From an uncultured Pelagibacteraceae bacterium (lineage in GTDB: Bacteria > Pseudomonadota > Alphaproteobacteria > Pelagibacterales > Pelagibacteraceae): a stretch of DNA of 35,976 bases. The position numbers and the translations under genes are program-made. The stretch spans positions 1 to 35,976 of the forward strand of contig CACKBU010000009.1 of the NCBI GenBank assembly GCA_902598485.1, written 5' to 3'. The notes under the pieces are model-generated. The model had not been told where the DNA came from and searched no databases. It saw only the letters and a program-made list of their open reading frames with translations. Every line of letters starts with the position of its first letter. The first letter of the stretch is position 1. Below are positions 9,542-18,185 of the stretch, in pieces.

Positions 9542-10917
9542 ATCATTTTTTTTGGATCAACTATCTTATTATAATTTTTTTTGTTAATTAGTCCTGTTTT
9601 CAAGGTTTCATGTTTAAGTGTTGTGTTATTTTTAAGAGCAGTTTTCGCAATTTTAGCTGCATTATCATAACCTATATGAGGAGCAAGCGCAGTTACAAGC
9701 ATTAATGAATTATCCAAATGTTCCCGGATTTTTTTTTTGTTGGCTTTTATTCCTTTAACACAAAAATTAGCAAAATTTTTTGTACTGTCAGCTATTAAGT
9801 CAATTGATTGTAAAATGTTGTGGGCAATTAAAGGCTTAAAAACATTAAGTTCAAAATGTCCGTGAGATCCTGCCATAGTTATCCCATTGTGATTTCCAAT
9901 AACTTTAACACAAACCATAGTTACAGCCTCACATTGTGTAGGATTTACTTTTCCTGGCATAATTGAAGAACCAGGTTCATTTTCTGGTAAAATTAATTCT
10001 CCATAGCCAGCTCTTGGACCAGAACCTAAAAATCTAATGTCATTTGATATTTTCATTAATGCAACTGCGCATGTATTTAAAGCACCAGAAAAATTAACAA
10101 TTGCATCATGAGCGGCAAGTTCTGCGAATTTATTTGGAGCTGGTTTAAATTTTATTTTTGTAAATTTAGCAATTTCTTTAACAATTTTCTTGTCAAAATT
10201 TTTCTTTGAATTTATTCCAGTACCAACAGCGGTACCACCTTGTGCAAGAAATAAAATTTCTTTTAAAGCATACTCTATTCTTTCGATACTTTTTTTAACC
10301 TGAAAATGATATCCTGAAAATTCCTGTCCAAGAGATAATGGGGTTGCATCCTGAAGGTGAGTTCTTCCAATTTTAACAATATTTTTAAATTCATTAGATT
10401 TTCTTTTTAATTCTTTTTCTAAAATTTTTAAGCTTGGCAGCATTTTACTTATTGTCTGTTGAGCTACAGAGATATGCATTGCAGTTGGAAAAACATCATT
10501 TGTAGATTGTGATTTATTTACATGGTCATTTGGATGAACAGGTTTTTTTGTTCCTTTTTTGCCACCTAAAATTTCTATTGCTCTGTTAGCAATAACTTCA
10601 TTTACATTCATATTTGTTTGGGTTCCCGAACCAGTTTGCCAAACTTTTAAAGGAAAATTTTCATCTAATTTTCCTTTAATTACTTCATCCGATGCTTTGA
10701 TAATTGCTTTAGAAATTTTAGTATAAATTAATTTATCTTTAGCATGCACAATAGCAGCTGATCTTTTAATGATAGCTATAGATTTTATTATTGAAATATT
10801 TACTAAAATTTTCCCAATATTAAAAAATTTATTTGATCTTTGAGTAGATGCACCCCAATACTTATTATTTGGGACTTTTATACTTCCAATACTGTCAAAT
10901 TCTTTTCTTAATTTCAT
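9529..10917 (-). CDS. fumC: Fumarate hydratase, class II
   Basis: This is the iron-independent fumarase, converting fumarate to L-malate in the TCA cycle. Its 462 residues are the family norm. Signatures: GSGTQTNMNVNEVIANRA (97-114), HPNDHVNKSQSTNDVFPTA, the catalytic-site histidine H187 in GRTHLQDATP, and the superfamily signature GSSIMPGKVNP (316-326) with the mobile catalytic serine. The N-terminal YWGASTQRS fits fumarase; YWGAQTQRS-like strings also occur in aspartase, but the GSGTQTNMN-type context and overall match favour FumC. No Shine-Dalgarno is evident. It is transcribed away from the MazG-like gene. Confidence 0.93.
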   Translation of the reverse strand: MKLRKEFDSIGSIKVPNNKYWGASTQRSNKFFNIGKILVNISIIKSIAIIKRSAAIVHAKDKLIYTKISKAIIKASDEVIKGKLDENFPLKVWQTGSGTQTNMNVNEVIANRAIEILGGKKGTKKPVHPNDHVNKSQSTNDVFPTAMHISVAQQTISKMLPSLKILEKELKRKSNEFKNIVKIGRTHLQDATPLSLGQEFSGYHFQVKKSIERIEYALKEILFLAQGGTAVGTGINSKKNFDKKIVKEIAKFTKIKFKPAPNKFAELAAHDAIVNFSGALNTCAVALMKISNDIRFLGSGPRAGYGELILPENEPGSSIMPGKVNPTQCEAVTMVCVKVIGNHNGITMAGSHGHFELNVFKPLIAHNILQSIDLIADSTKNFANFCVKGIKANKKKIREHLDNSLMLVTALAPHIGYDNAAKIAKTALKNNTTLKHETLKTGLINKKNYNKIVDPKKMIYPA

Positions 10918-10984
10918 TGATTAATTTTTAAGTAACAAATAATTATTAACATACAATAAATTTATAAAAACATATAGGAGCATT

Positions 10985-11356
10985 ATGTCGAATTTTAGTA
11001 AAGTAGGTACTTTCATGAAAACTTTTGGCCAGGAAGTTAAAACTAAACCGTCATTTAGTACTGATAAAATTAATAAATTAAGGTTAGACCTAATCAAAGA
11101 GGAACTAGAAGAGCTTACAGAAGCTATGAATAATAAGGACTTATTAGAAGTAGCTGATGCGCTAACCGACATATTATATGTAACTTATGGAGCAGGGCAT
11201 GCATTTGGAATTGATTTGGATAAATGTTTTAATGAGGTACAAAATTCCAACATGAGTAAGTTAGATGAAAATGGAAAACCAATTTACAATGAGTCTGGTA
11301 AGGTTATGAAAGGTCCAAACTATTTTAAACCTGACCTTTCTAAATTCGTAAATTAG
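10985..11356 (+). CDS. MazG-like all-alpha NTP pyrophosphohydrolase
   Basis: This small (123 residue) protein carries the metal-binding pattern of all-alpha NTP pyrophosphatases: an acidic helix with KEELEELTEAM (38-48) and a second with EVADALTDILYVTYG (55-69), i.e. E-x-x-E followed by E-x-x-D. Family members hydrolyse (d)NTPs or related nucleotides to the monophosphate and PPi, as house-cleaning enzymes or in pathways such as HisE. The C-terminal part NEVQNSNMSKLDENGKP resembles dUTPase-like/MazG-like phage and bacterial proteins. A good Shine-Dalgarno (AGGAG at 10977-10981) sets the start. Its last four bases overlap the end of convergent nadC. The exact substrate cannot be told. Confidence 0.8.
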   Translation: MSNFSKVGTFMKTFGQEVKTKPSFSTDKINKLRLDLIKEELEELTEAMNNKDLLEVADALTDILYVTYGAGHAFGIDLDKCFNEVQNSNMSKLDENGKPIYNESGKVMKGPNYFKPDLSKFVN

Positions 11357-12186
11357 ATTTCTAATTTAAAGTCAATTGCAGGAGCGCTATGAGTAATACT
11401 TCCAACAGAAATTCTATTTACTCCAGTAGAGGCAATAGCTTTAACAGTTTTTAAGCTGATATTTCCCGAAGCTTCAGTTTCATAAAACTTTTTAGCAATT
11501 TTCACACCATGTTTTAGATTTTTAACACTCATATTATCAAGCAGAACAGTATTAAATTTTAGACCCAATATTGATTTAAGCTGTTTAATTGTATCGACTT
11601 CGACAGTAATTTTTTTTCCTTTTTTATTTTTTATTGCACTAAGGACTAAAGATTTTATATTTGAGCTTGCTATATGATTATCTTTAATTAAATACTCATC
11701 ACTTAAATTAAATCTATGATTAGTGCCACCTCCTAATTTAACTGCATATTTTTGGACAACTCTCAAATTTGGAACTGTTTTTCTTGTACAACAGATTTTG
11801 GTTTTTTTTCCAGCTAATTTAACAAACTCATTTGTTTTAGTTGCTATTCCAGAAATATGAGACAAAAAATTTAAAGCTACCCTTTCAGCGATTAGAATAT
11901 TTTTCGCATTGCCTTTAATTAAAGCTATTAAATTTCCTTTTTTAACTTTAGAACCATCTTTTTTCTTAATAATGAATTTTATTTTATCATCAATTAATGA
12001 AAAAGTTTGTTTAGCAAATAACAATCCTCCAATAATTGCACTTTGATTTGAAATTAATTTAACTGTTACAATTTTATTATCCTTAATTAAACTTGAAGTG
12101 ATATCTCCTGAAGGATAAAGATCCTCGTTTAATGCTAGCTTTACAGTACTCTTGATAAATTCTTTGCTTAGTTTTATTTTTGACAC
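11353..12186 (-). CDS. nadC: Nicotinate-nucleotide (quinolinate) pyrophosphorylase
   Basis: NadC converts quinolinate and PRPP to nicotinate mononucleotide, PPi and CO2, the entry to NAD synthesis. Diagnostic segments: EDLYPSGDITSSLI at the N-terminus, ERVALNFLSHISGIAT, the PRPP/quinolinate-binding CCTRKTVPNLRVVQKYAV, GGGTNHRFNLSDEYLIKDNHI, and the barrel strands VEVDTIKQL, VLLDNMS and EASGNISLKTVKAIASTGV. The length of 277 is normal. It begins four bases after the nadA stop, so the pair is an operon. No L-aspartate oxidase or dehydrogenase (source of iminoaspartate) is in the window. Confidence 0.95.
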   Translation of the reverse strand: MSKIKLSKEFIKSTVKLALNEDLYPSGDITSSLIKDNKIVTVKLISNQSAIIGGLLFAKQTFSLIDDKIKFIIKKKDGSKVKKGNLIALIKGNAKNILIAERVALNFLSHISGIATKTNEFVKLAGKKTKICCTRKTVPNLRVVQKYAVKLGGGTNHRFNLSDEYLIKDNHIASSNIKSLVLSAIKNKKGKKITVEVDTIKQLKSILGLKFNTVLLDNMSVKNLKHGVKIAKKFYETEASGNISLKTVKAIASTGVNRISVGSITHSAPAIDFKLEI

Positions 12187-12190
12187 TTAA

Positions 12191-13180
12191 TTATCTGCCA
12201 ATTGCTGTCATTCTCTCTACAGATATTCTGGCTTTCTCAATTGTCTCTTTATCCATAATAATTTCACCAGTTTCGTTCTCTAAACAATTTAAAATTTTTG
12301 GAAGTGTAATTTTTTTCATATGAGGACACATATTACATGGTTTAACAAAGTCTACATTCGGATTTTCTATTTGAATATTGTCACTCATTGAGCACTCAGT
12401 AACCATCATTACTTTTTTCGGTTGATTATCTTTTACATATTTTATCATCCCAGATGTTGATCCAGCGAAATCACTTGCCTCAATAACATCGGGAGGACAT
12501 TCTGGGTGTGCAATAATTTTAATGCCTGGATTATTTTTTCTAATATCCTCTATTTCTTTTTTATTAAATTGATCATGAACAATACAAATTCCTTTCCAAG
12601 AAATAATTTCAACATTAGTTTGAGAGGCTACGTATTTAGCTAAATAATCATCAGGCAAAAATATTACTCTTTTTACACCCAGTGATTTAACTATTTTAAC
12701 TGCATTAGCAGAAGTACAACAAACGTCCGTTTCTGCCTTAACTTCTGCTGAAGTATTGACATAAGATACAACAGGAACACCTGGGTATTTTTCTTTTAAT
12801 AGTCTTACATCTTTACCTGTAATAGATGATGATAAAGAACAGCCAGCATCCATGTCAGGAAGAATAACTTTTTTATTAGGGCTCATTAATTTTGCAGTTT
12901 CTGCCATGAAATGTACCCCAGCCATTAAAATAATATCAGCTGAAGTTTTTGATGCTTCAATTGCTAATGCGAGTGAGTCCGCAGAAAAATCTGCTACACC
13001 ATGATAAATTTCAGGTGTTTGATAGTTGTGAGCAAGAATTACAGCATTTTTTTCTTTTTTTAATTTATTAATTTTATGAATATACGGAGCATGTACTGAC
13101 CATTCAATTTCAGGCATAACCTTAGAAATTTTTTGATAAATAGGATCTGTTGCTTTACGCACTTCTTGTGTAAATTCCAT
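12191..13180 (-). CDS. nadA: Quinolinate synthase A
   Basis: NadA condenses iminoaspartate with dihydroxyacetone phosphate to quinolinate on a [4Fe-4S] cluster. Seen here: AVILAHNYQTPEIYHGVADF, the first cluster cysteine in DMDAGCSL, VVSYVNTSAEVKA, DVCCTSANAV, FLPDDYLA, the second cluster cysteine in AHPECPPDV, GSTSGMIKYV, and the third in a CNMCPHMKKI motif near the C-terminus. I place the start at the ATG at 13180 (MEFTQEVRK, 329 residues); an in-frame TTG at 13195 would add five residues. Neither has a clear Shine-Dalgarno. It lies divergent to the tRNA-Leu gene and upstream of nadC. Confidence 0.94.
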   Translation of the reverse strand: MEFTQEVRKATDPIYQKISKVMPEIEWSVHAPYIHKINKLKKEKNAVILAHNYQTPEIYHGVADFSADSLALAIEASKTSADIILMAGVHFMAETAKLMSPNKKVILPDMDAGCSLSSSITGKDVRLLKEKYPGVPVVSYVNTSAEVKAETDVCCTSANAVKIVKSLGVKRVIFLPDDYLAKYVASQTNVEIISWKGICIVHDQFNKKEIEDIRKNNPGIKIIAHPECPPDVIEASDFAGSTSGMIKYVKDNQPKKVMMVTECSMSDNIQIENPNVDFVKPCNMCPHMKKITLPKILNCLENETGEIIMDKETIEKARISVERMTAIGR

Positions 13181-13235
13181 GAGGATTTTTACCAATTTGA
13201 ATCATGATTGTCATTCATTTATTATGGGACATATC

Positions 13236-13321
13236 GCGGTCGTGCTGAAATTGGTAGACAGGCACGGTTGAGGGCCGTGTGGACCTAGTCCATGAGAGTT
13301 CGAGTCTCTCCGACCGCACCA
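13236..13321 (+). tRNA. tRNA-Leu (anticodon GAG)
   Basis: An 86-nt cloverleaf is visible. The 7-bp acceptor stem is GCGGTCG (13236-13242) with CGACCGC (13311-13317), then discriminator A and an encoded CCA end (13319-13321). The D region contains AATTGGTAGACA. The anticodon stem is CACGG/CCGTG around loop TTGAGGG with GAG at 13270-13272. A long type-II variable arm follows, and the T arm is GAGAG-TTCGAGT-CTCTC. The long variable arm and the anticodon identify leucine, and the layout matches E. coli tRNA-Leu(GAG) closely. It reads CUU/CUC codons. Confidence 0.97.
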
Positions 13322-13347
13322 AAGTGAATTTTATAGAGGAGTTTTTG

Positions 13348-13509
13348 ATGGATAAATTGCTTTCAGTAATATTTATGATTGGAGTTTTGCTTTTAGTTTT
13401 ACCAAGTTTTTTACAATCAAATTCTCAATTAAAGCAATTTTTTAAAAATCTCAGTATATGGATTATTGTAGTTTTTATTATTTTAATGATTGTTTATTTA
13501 TTTAAATAA
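13348..13509 (+). CDS. Small hydrophobic membrane protein of unknown function
   Basis: This is a 53-residue protein starting MDKLLSVIFMIG, with a good Shine-Dalgarno (AGAGGAG at 13335-13341). The frame is open further upstream into the tRNA gene, but that extension would begin inside the tRNA and is rejected. Two membrane segments are predicted by eye, about residues 5-19 and 36-52, joined by a polar loop (QSNSQLKQFFKN). It begins 27 nt after the tRNA-Leu CCA end, so it may be expressed from the tRNA transcript. No family is recognised. Confidence 0.6.
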   Translation: MDKLLSVIFMIGVLLLVLPSFLQSNSQLKQFFKNLSIWIIVVFIILMIVYLFK

Positions 13510-13514
13510 GAAAA

Positions 13515-14405
13515 TTAGTTATTTATCCAATCAGGTTTATTGATATTTATAGAACCTTCTTTAGTTTTAAAATTTGTTTTTTCATCAAAGTTTTCGTTTA
13601 AGTATTTAATTAAAGCAAAAGGGTAGTCACTATCAATTAAAACCTTACCTATTTCAATTTCATTATTATAAATACTTTCACCTTCGTGCAGTTTTCCATT
13701 AATTACATTTATTGGAAACAATCTTTTTGAAAGCTTGTTCTTTAATTTAATTCGCGCTGTATTTTCTTGACCAACATAACAGCCTTTTTTGAAATCAATT
13801 CCATTTAATTCTTCAAAATTGCATTCAATACCAAACAATTTATCTTTCAATTTATTTAAATCTTTTGGAACTATCCCAAGGCTATGACTTAATGAATAAT
13901 ATTCTTTCAAGTTTGCATCGTGAAGATCTAGTTTTTTCAAGGACAAATAAAGTTTTTCTAAATTAATAATTAATCTTGCACCCAAATTCTTATTTCTTGG
14001 ATCTAAAAAAATGGGATCCTCTCTATATTTAATTGTGCATCCAGGTTGATCTTTTGCTTCATCAAAAGTTAAGAATTTTTCATAAGAAAATGCTGCAACA
14101 ACAAATTCATTACTAAGATTAAGAATTTCAACTTTTGATCTAAGTTTATATAGGGATAATTGTTTGAATAAATCCTCTGCCTGAGGTTTTTCACAATCCA
14201 AAATATATCCAGACTTATGTTTTAAGATTATAAATTCATATAAAAATTTACCTTGGGGTGTAAGTAAAGAACTAAAACAACTATTTACATCGCTTACTTT
14301 GTTAATATCGTTACTGATAAGATTTTGAAGAAACTCTTTTGCATCTTCCCCATGAATATAAAGAATTGCTCTGTCATCTAAAATATAAACGTTTTTGATA
14401 TTCAT
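13515..14405 (-). CDS. ygfZ: YgfZ/GcvT-like folate-binding protein (Fe-S cluster maintenance)
   Basis: This is a 296-residue protein of the YgfZ/IBA57 group, which uses tetrahydrofolate and helps build or repair certain [4Fe-4S] enzymes. The signature KGCYVGQE is at 207-214 with the conserved cysteine C209, followed by NTARIKLKNKLSKRLFP. The N-terminal GcvT-like domain shows LYIHGEDAKEFLQNLISNDI and SSLLTPQGKFLYEFII. Substrates in this neighbourhood could include NadA, a [4Fe-4S] enzyme, but that link is only inference. It runs convergent with the small membrane gene (5-nt gap) and divergent from dihydroorotase. Confidence 0.9.
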   Translation of the reverse strand: MNIKNVYILDDRAILYIHGEDAKEFLQNLISNDINKVSDVNSCFSSLLTPQGKFLYEFIILKHKSGYILDCEKPQAEDLFKQLSLYKLRSKVEILNLSNEFVVAAFSYEKFLTFDEAKDQPGCTIKYREDPIFLDPRNKNLGARLIINLEKLYLSLKKLDLHDANLKEYYSLSHSLGIVPKDLNKLKDKLFGIECNFEELNGIDFKKGCYVGQENTARIKLKNKLSKRLFPINVINGKLHEGESIYNNEIEIGKVLIDSDYPFALIKYLNENFDEKTNFKTKEGSININKPDWINN

Positions 14406-14448
14406 AATTGATTAATTATAGAATGTAATATAATAACAATTTCTCAAA

Positions 14449-15756
14449 ATGTTAGATCTTATAATTAAAAACGGACAATGTTACATCGATGGCGAGTTAA
14501 AAGATGTTGATGTTGCTATAAAAGATGGAAAAATTCAACAGATTGGACAAATTTCAGAACAAGCAAAAGAAACAATCAATGCAGAAGGCCATAAAGTATT
14601 ACCTGGTTGCATAGACACTCAAACACATTTTAGAGAACCAGGGTCAACAGATACTGAGGATCTTCACTCAGGAAGTAGAGCAGCAATTGCAGGAGGAATA
14701 ACTAGTGTTTTTGAAATGCCAAATACTAATCCACCAACTTCAAATATGAAAGAGTTTCAAAGAAAATTAGATCTCGCTAAAAATAGAATGTATTGCAACT
14801 ATGCTTTTTATTTTGGAGCAACTGCAGATAATGCGGACGATTTAGCAAGTTTAGAAGGTTTAGAAGGGTGTTGTGGAATTAAGCTTTTTGCAGGATCCTC
14901 AACTGGTAATTTATTAGTTGCTGAAGAAGAAGATATAGATAAGGTTTTTCAAAACGCATCAAAAGTAGTTGCGGTTCATTCTGAAGATGAGGCAATTTTA
15001 AAAGTTAATAAAAAATTAATTAAAGAAGGCGATGTTCATACCCATCCAGTATGGAGAAGTGCTGAATGTGCAATAGCTTCTACAAGACGAATTGTTCGAA
15101 TTGCAGAAAAGCACAACAAAAAAGCTCACGTGCTTCATATTACAACAAAAGAAGAAATTGATTTTCTATCACAACACAAGGGAAAAATTACATTTGAGAT
15201 TACTCCCCAGCATTTAACTCTTTATGCACCAGATTGTTATGACAAGCTTGGGACTTATGCTCAGATGAACCCGCCACTAAGAGATAAATCTCATTATGAC
15301 AGATTATGGTATGGTGTGAGAAATAACTTTAATGACACTATCGGTTCGGATCATGCTCCGCATTTAAAAGAAAATAAAGATAAGGTATATCCAAATACTC
15401 CTTCAGGGATGCCAGGAGTTCAAACTTTAATGCCTGTAATGTTAAATCATATTAATGATGGAAAACTATCACTTAATCAATTGATGAACTTTGTTTGTGA
15501 AAATCCAGTAAAGATTTTTGGAATTAAAAATAAAGGATTTATTAAAGAAGGCTATGATGCTGACTTTACAATTGTTGATATGAACAAAACAATTAAAATT
15601 AAAAATGAAAACATTGAAAGTAAATGTAAGTGGTCACCATTTAATGGTTTCAAATTCAAAGGAACACCTACTCATACAATTATTGCAGGTAAAATCAAAA
15701 TGCAAGATGGAAAAATTTTAGGTGATCCTGATGGTACACCTTTACAGTTTAGTTAA
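14449..15756 (+). CDS. pyrC: Dihydroorotase
   Basis: This amidohydrolase closes carbamoyl-aspartate to dihydroorotate in pyrimidine synthesis. Its 435 residues and GCIDTQTHFREPGSTDTEDL identify the class I/TIGR00857-type enzyme. Other landmarks are the barrel lysine in CGIKLFAGSSTG (candidate carboxylated lysine), histidines in VAVHSEDEA and AHVLHITT, the MNPPLRDKSH substrate segment, and the catalytic aspartate in GSDHAPHLKENK. The first metal motif reads D56-x-Q58-x-H60 instead of the textbook D-x-H-x-H; I recall the same Gln variant in DDQVHFREPG-type bacterial dihydroorotases, so activity is still likely. The 3' end overlaps the SMR gene by 8 bases. Confidence 0.9.
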   Translation: MLDLIIKNGQCYIDGELKDVDVAIKDGKIQQIGQISEQAKETINAEGHKVLPGCIDTQTHFREPGSTDTEDLHSGSRAAIAGGITSVFEMPNTNPPTSNMKEFQRKLDLAKNRMYCNYAFYFGATADNADDLASLEGLEGCCGIKLFAGSSTGNLLVAEEEDIDKVFQNASKVVAVHSEDEAILKVNKKLIKEGDVHTHPVWRSAECAIASTRRIVRIAEKHNKKAHVLHITTKEEIDFLSQHKGKITFEITPQHLTLYAPDCYDKLGTYAQMNPPLRDKSHYDRLWYGVRNNFNDTIGSDHAPHLKENKDKVYPNTPSGMPGVQTLMPVMLNHINDGKLSLNQLMNFVCENPVKIFGIKNKGFIKEGYDADFTIVDMNKTIKIKNENIESKCKWSPFNGFKFKGTPTHTIIAGKIKMQDGKILGDPDGTPLQFS

Positions 15757-16081
15757 GCTTTCCGGTAAAACTATTTACAAGTATTACACCAATTACAATT
15801 AGGAATAAGCCAACAATTGCTTGCCAAGCCAAAGTTTGTTTAAAAAATATATATCCAAGTATTGCAATGGTAAAAATTCCTAATCCACTCCATGTTGCAT
15901 ACACAATTGCTATTGGAAGTTTATTAACCACAAAAGTTAATAGATAAAATGCTGTAAGATAAAAAGCAGATAAAGCAAATGTTGGTATAAGTTTTGTGAA
16001 GTTTTGAGAAACAGGTAGCAACATTGTTCCAGCAACCTCACAAAAAATTGCAGCGATTAAAAAAATATAAGTTTTAACCAT
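15749..16081 (-). CDS. Small multidrug resistance (SMR) family transporter
   Basis: This is a 110-residue, four-helix inner-membrane protein of the EmrE/SugE family, proton-coupled dimeric exporters of cationic compounds or guanidinium. The essential glutamate is visible in helix 1 (E15 in AIFCEVAGTMLLP), with YATWSGLGIF and the helix-3 segment GYIFFKQTLAWQAIVGLFLI. The early motif with E15 and the W in YATWSG fit EmrE-type more than SugE-type, but this cannot be settled by eye. Its start overlaps the end of the acyl-CoA synthetase gene by 8 bases, suggesting a shared transcript. Confidence 0.9.
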   Translation of the reverse strand: MVKTYIFLIAAIFCEVAGTMLLPVSQNFTKLIPTFALSAFYLTAFYLLTFVVNKLPIAIVYATWSGLGIFTIAILGYIFFKQTLAWQAIVGLFLIVIGVILVNSFTGKLN

Positions 16082-17975
16082 TGTTTAAGATTTTGTGATT
16101 AATTAAATCTTCTTTTATTTCTGTTAAAATTGTAGGATCATCTATTGTTGGAGGTACTTTATATTCAACACCATCAGCAATTTTTCTTATAGTTCCTCTT
16201 AAAATTTTTCCCGATCTTGTTTTTGGTAATCTTTTAATAACAATAACCACTTTAAATGCAGCAACTGGTCCGATTTTATCTCTTACCATTTGTACACATT
16301 CTTTAGATATAGTGTCATTATCTTTATCAACACCAGATTTTAAAACTACTAATCCAATAGGTAATTGACCTTTTAATTTATCTGCTATTCCAAGTACCGC
16401 ACATTCAGCAACAGATTGATGTTCTGACAAAACTTCTTCGATGGCACCTGTAGACAATCTATGACCAGCTACATTAATGATGTCATCAGTTCTAGACATA
16501 ATCCAAATATAACCATCATCATCGATATGACCTGCATCATATGTTTGGTAATAGCCCTCATAATTAGACATGTAATTTTCTTTGTATCTTTGATCTGCGT
16601 TCCATAATGTTGGGAATGTGCCTGGAGGCAAGGGTAATTTTACAACAATGTCTCCCATTTCATTTGGTTTTGCTAAGGATTGATCCGGTTTGATGATTTT
16701 TACATCATATCCTGGTACAGCTTTGCAGGCTGAACCATATTTTGTTTCCATCATTTCTATACCTGTACAATTTGAGCTAATTGCCCAGCTAGTCTCTGTT
16801 TGCCACCAATGATCTATAACTGGAACTTTTAATAAATTTTCAGCCCACTTAATAGTATCCGGGTCTGCTCTCTCACCTGCAAGAAACAAACTCTTAAAAC
16901 TGCTCAAATCATATTTTGAGAAAAATTTACCGTCAGGATCTTCTTTTTTAATAGCCCTAAAAGCTGTTGGAGCTGTAAAAAGAGATTTAACTTTGTAATC
17001 TGAGATTATTTTCCAGAAAGCACCTGCGTCTGGTGTTCCTACTGGTTTGCCTTCAAATAAAACTGTAGTGCACCCCTTAAATAATGGAGCATAAACAATA
17101 TAAGAGTGCCCAACAATCCAACCAATATCACTTGCAGACCACCAAATATCATCCACATCTATATTGTAGATATTTTTCATAGTCCATTTGAGAGCAACAA
17201 TGTGACCTCCGACGTCTCTTACAATGCCCTTGGGGGTTCCAGTTGTGCCTGATGTATATAAAATATAGGCAAATTCATTTGAGTTCATCTCAACACAGTC
17301 AGTATCTTTGGCAATAGAGACAACTTCTTCCCAACTGATTTCGTTAGGTGAATTGAGTTTGACCTCATTTCCTGGTCTTTGGAACAATATCATTTTTTCA
17401 ATTTTATGATTGGCTATTTTTATTGCTTCATCAACAAGAGGTTTGTACTCAACTGTTCTTCCGGGCTCAAAACCACACGATGCAGTTACTAATATTTTAG
17501 CTTTACTGTCATCTATTCTGCTTGCAAGCTCATTGGAGGCAAATCCTCCAAAAACTACAGAGTGAATTGCGCCTATTCTAGCACATGCGAGCATTGCAAC
17601 CACTGCTTCAGGGATCATTGGCATATAAATAATCACCCGATCACCTTTATTTGCCCCTTGAGCTTTAAGTGCGCCAGCAAATTTAGAGACCTTTGATCTT
17701 AATTGCTCATAAGTGAACTTACTTTTGTTCCCTGTGATAGGACTATCATAGATTAATGCAGTTTTTTGACCTCTTCCTTGGTCAATATGAATATCTAAAG
17801 CATTATAACAAGTGTTTGTCACCCCATCCTCGAACCATTTATAGAAAGGTGGGTTAGATTTATTTAAAATTTTGGTCGGTTTTTTAAACCAAAAGATATT
17901 TTCAGAAGCTTCCTGCCAAAATTTTTCGGGACTTTTTATAGAATTTTCGTAAATTTCATTAAACTTAGAAGACAT
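16074..17975 (-). CDS. prpE: Propionyl/acetyl-CoA synthetase (PrpE-type)
   Basis: This AMP-forming ligase (633 residues) activates short-chain acids to acyl-CoA. The ATP-binding P-loop is YTSGTTGTPKG (240-250), followed by IVRDVGGHIVALKW, the form typical of PrpE rather than Acs. WWSASDIGWIVGHSYIVYAPL, WWQTETSWAI and the C-terminal catalytic lysine motif LPKTRSGKILRGTIRK are all present. Propionate is the favoured substrate by this resemblance, but acetate is possible. It is transcribed divergently from proteorhodopsin across a 210-nt gap and is followed by the SMR gene, which overlaps it by 8 bases. Confidence 0.85.
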   Translation of the reverse strand: MSSKFNEIYENSIKSPEKFWQEASENIFWFKKPTKILNKSNPPFYKWFEDGVTNTCYNALDIHIDQGRGQKTALIYDSPITGNKSKFTYEQLRSKVSKFAGALKAQGANKGDRVIIYMPMIPEAVVAMLACARIGAIHSVVFGGFASNELASRIDDSKAKILVTASCGFEPGRTVEYKPLVDEAIKIANHKIEKMILFQRPGNEVKLNSPNEISWEEVVSIAKDTDCVEMNSNEFAYILYTSGTTGTPKGIVRDVGGHIVALKWTMKNIYNIDVDDIWWSASDIGWIVGHSYIVYAPLFKGCTTVLFEGKPVGTPDAGAFWKIISDYKVKSLFTAPTAFRAIKKEDPDGKFFSKYDLSSFKSLFLAGERADPDTIKWAENLLKVPVIDHWWQTETSWAISSNCTGIEMMETKYGSACKAVPGYDVKIIKPDQSLAKPNEMGDIVVKLPLPPGTFPTLWNADQRYKENYMSNYEGYYQTYDAGHIDDDGYIWIMSRTDDIINVAGHRLSTGAIEEVLSEHQSVAECAVLGIADKLKGQLPIGLVVLKSGVDKDNDTISKECVQMVRDKIGPVAAFKVVIVIKRLPKTRSGKILRGTIRKIADGVEYKVPPTIDDPTILTEIKEDLINHKILNNG

Positions 17976-18117
17976 ATAAATTTGATTCGAATTCCTTATT
18001 TTTTTTGGTTTTTAACTTATAAATTGTATTTAATTTTAAAAATTAAGTAAAATCAATGCTTATTAGTGACAATTAAGTCTTCATAAAACTAATTTAATTT
18101 GCTATCTAACCACGAAA

Positions 18118-18154
18118 TTGGCTTAAGGTAACTTAAGTCTAGTTTATATAAACT
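18118..18154 (+). promoter_or_regulatory. Probable proteorhodopsin promoter with dyad elements
   Basis: The gap 17976-18185 has no gene. A repeated palindrome CTTAAG occurs at 18122-18127 and 18132-18137 (10 bp apart, one helical turn). A perfect 14-bp palindrome AGTTTATATAAACT lies at 18141-18154 and contains -10-like hexamers (TATATA at 18145, TATAAA at 18147). TTAAGG at 18123 lies 16 bp before TATATA; TTGGCT at 18118 is an alternative -35. The distance to the Shine-Dalgarno (GAGGGAG at 18173) leaves a short leader. Promoter assignment is inference from position and composition. Confidence 0.45.
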
Positions 18155-18185
18155 AAAATAAAAACTAACGAAGAGGGAGTTTTTT

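Noticed and set aside
10921..11172. 83-residue minus-strand frame opposite the MazG-like gene
   Set aside because: It is serine/leucine-rich shadow sequence opposite a recognised family with a good Shine-Dalgarno.
13279..13347. Upstream extension of the small membrane gene into the tRNA-Leu
   Set aside because: It would start inside the tRNA, and a better ATG with Shine-Dalgarno lies at 13348.
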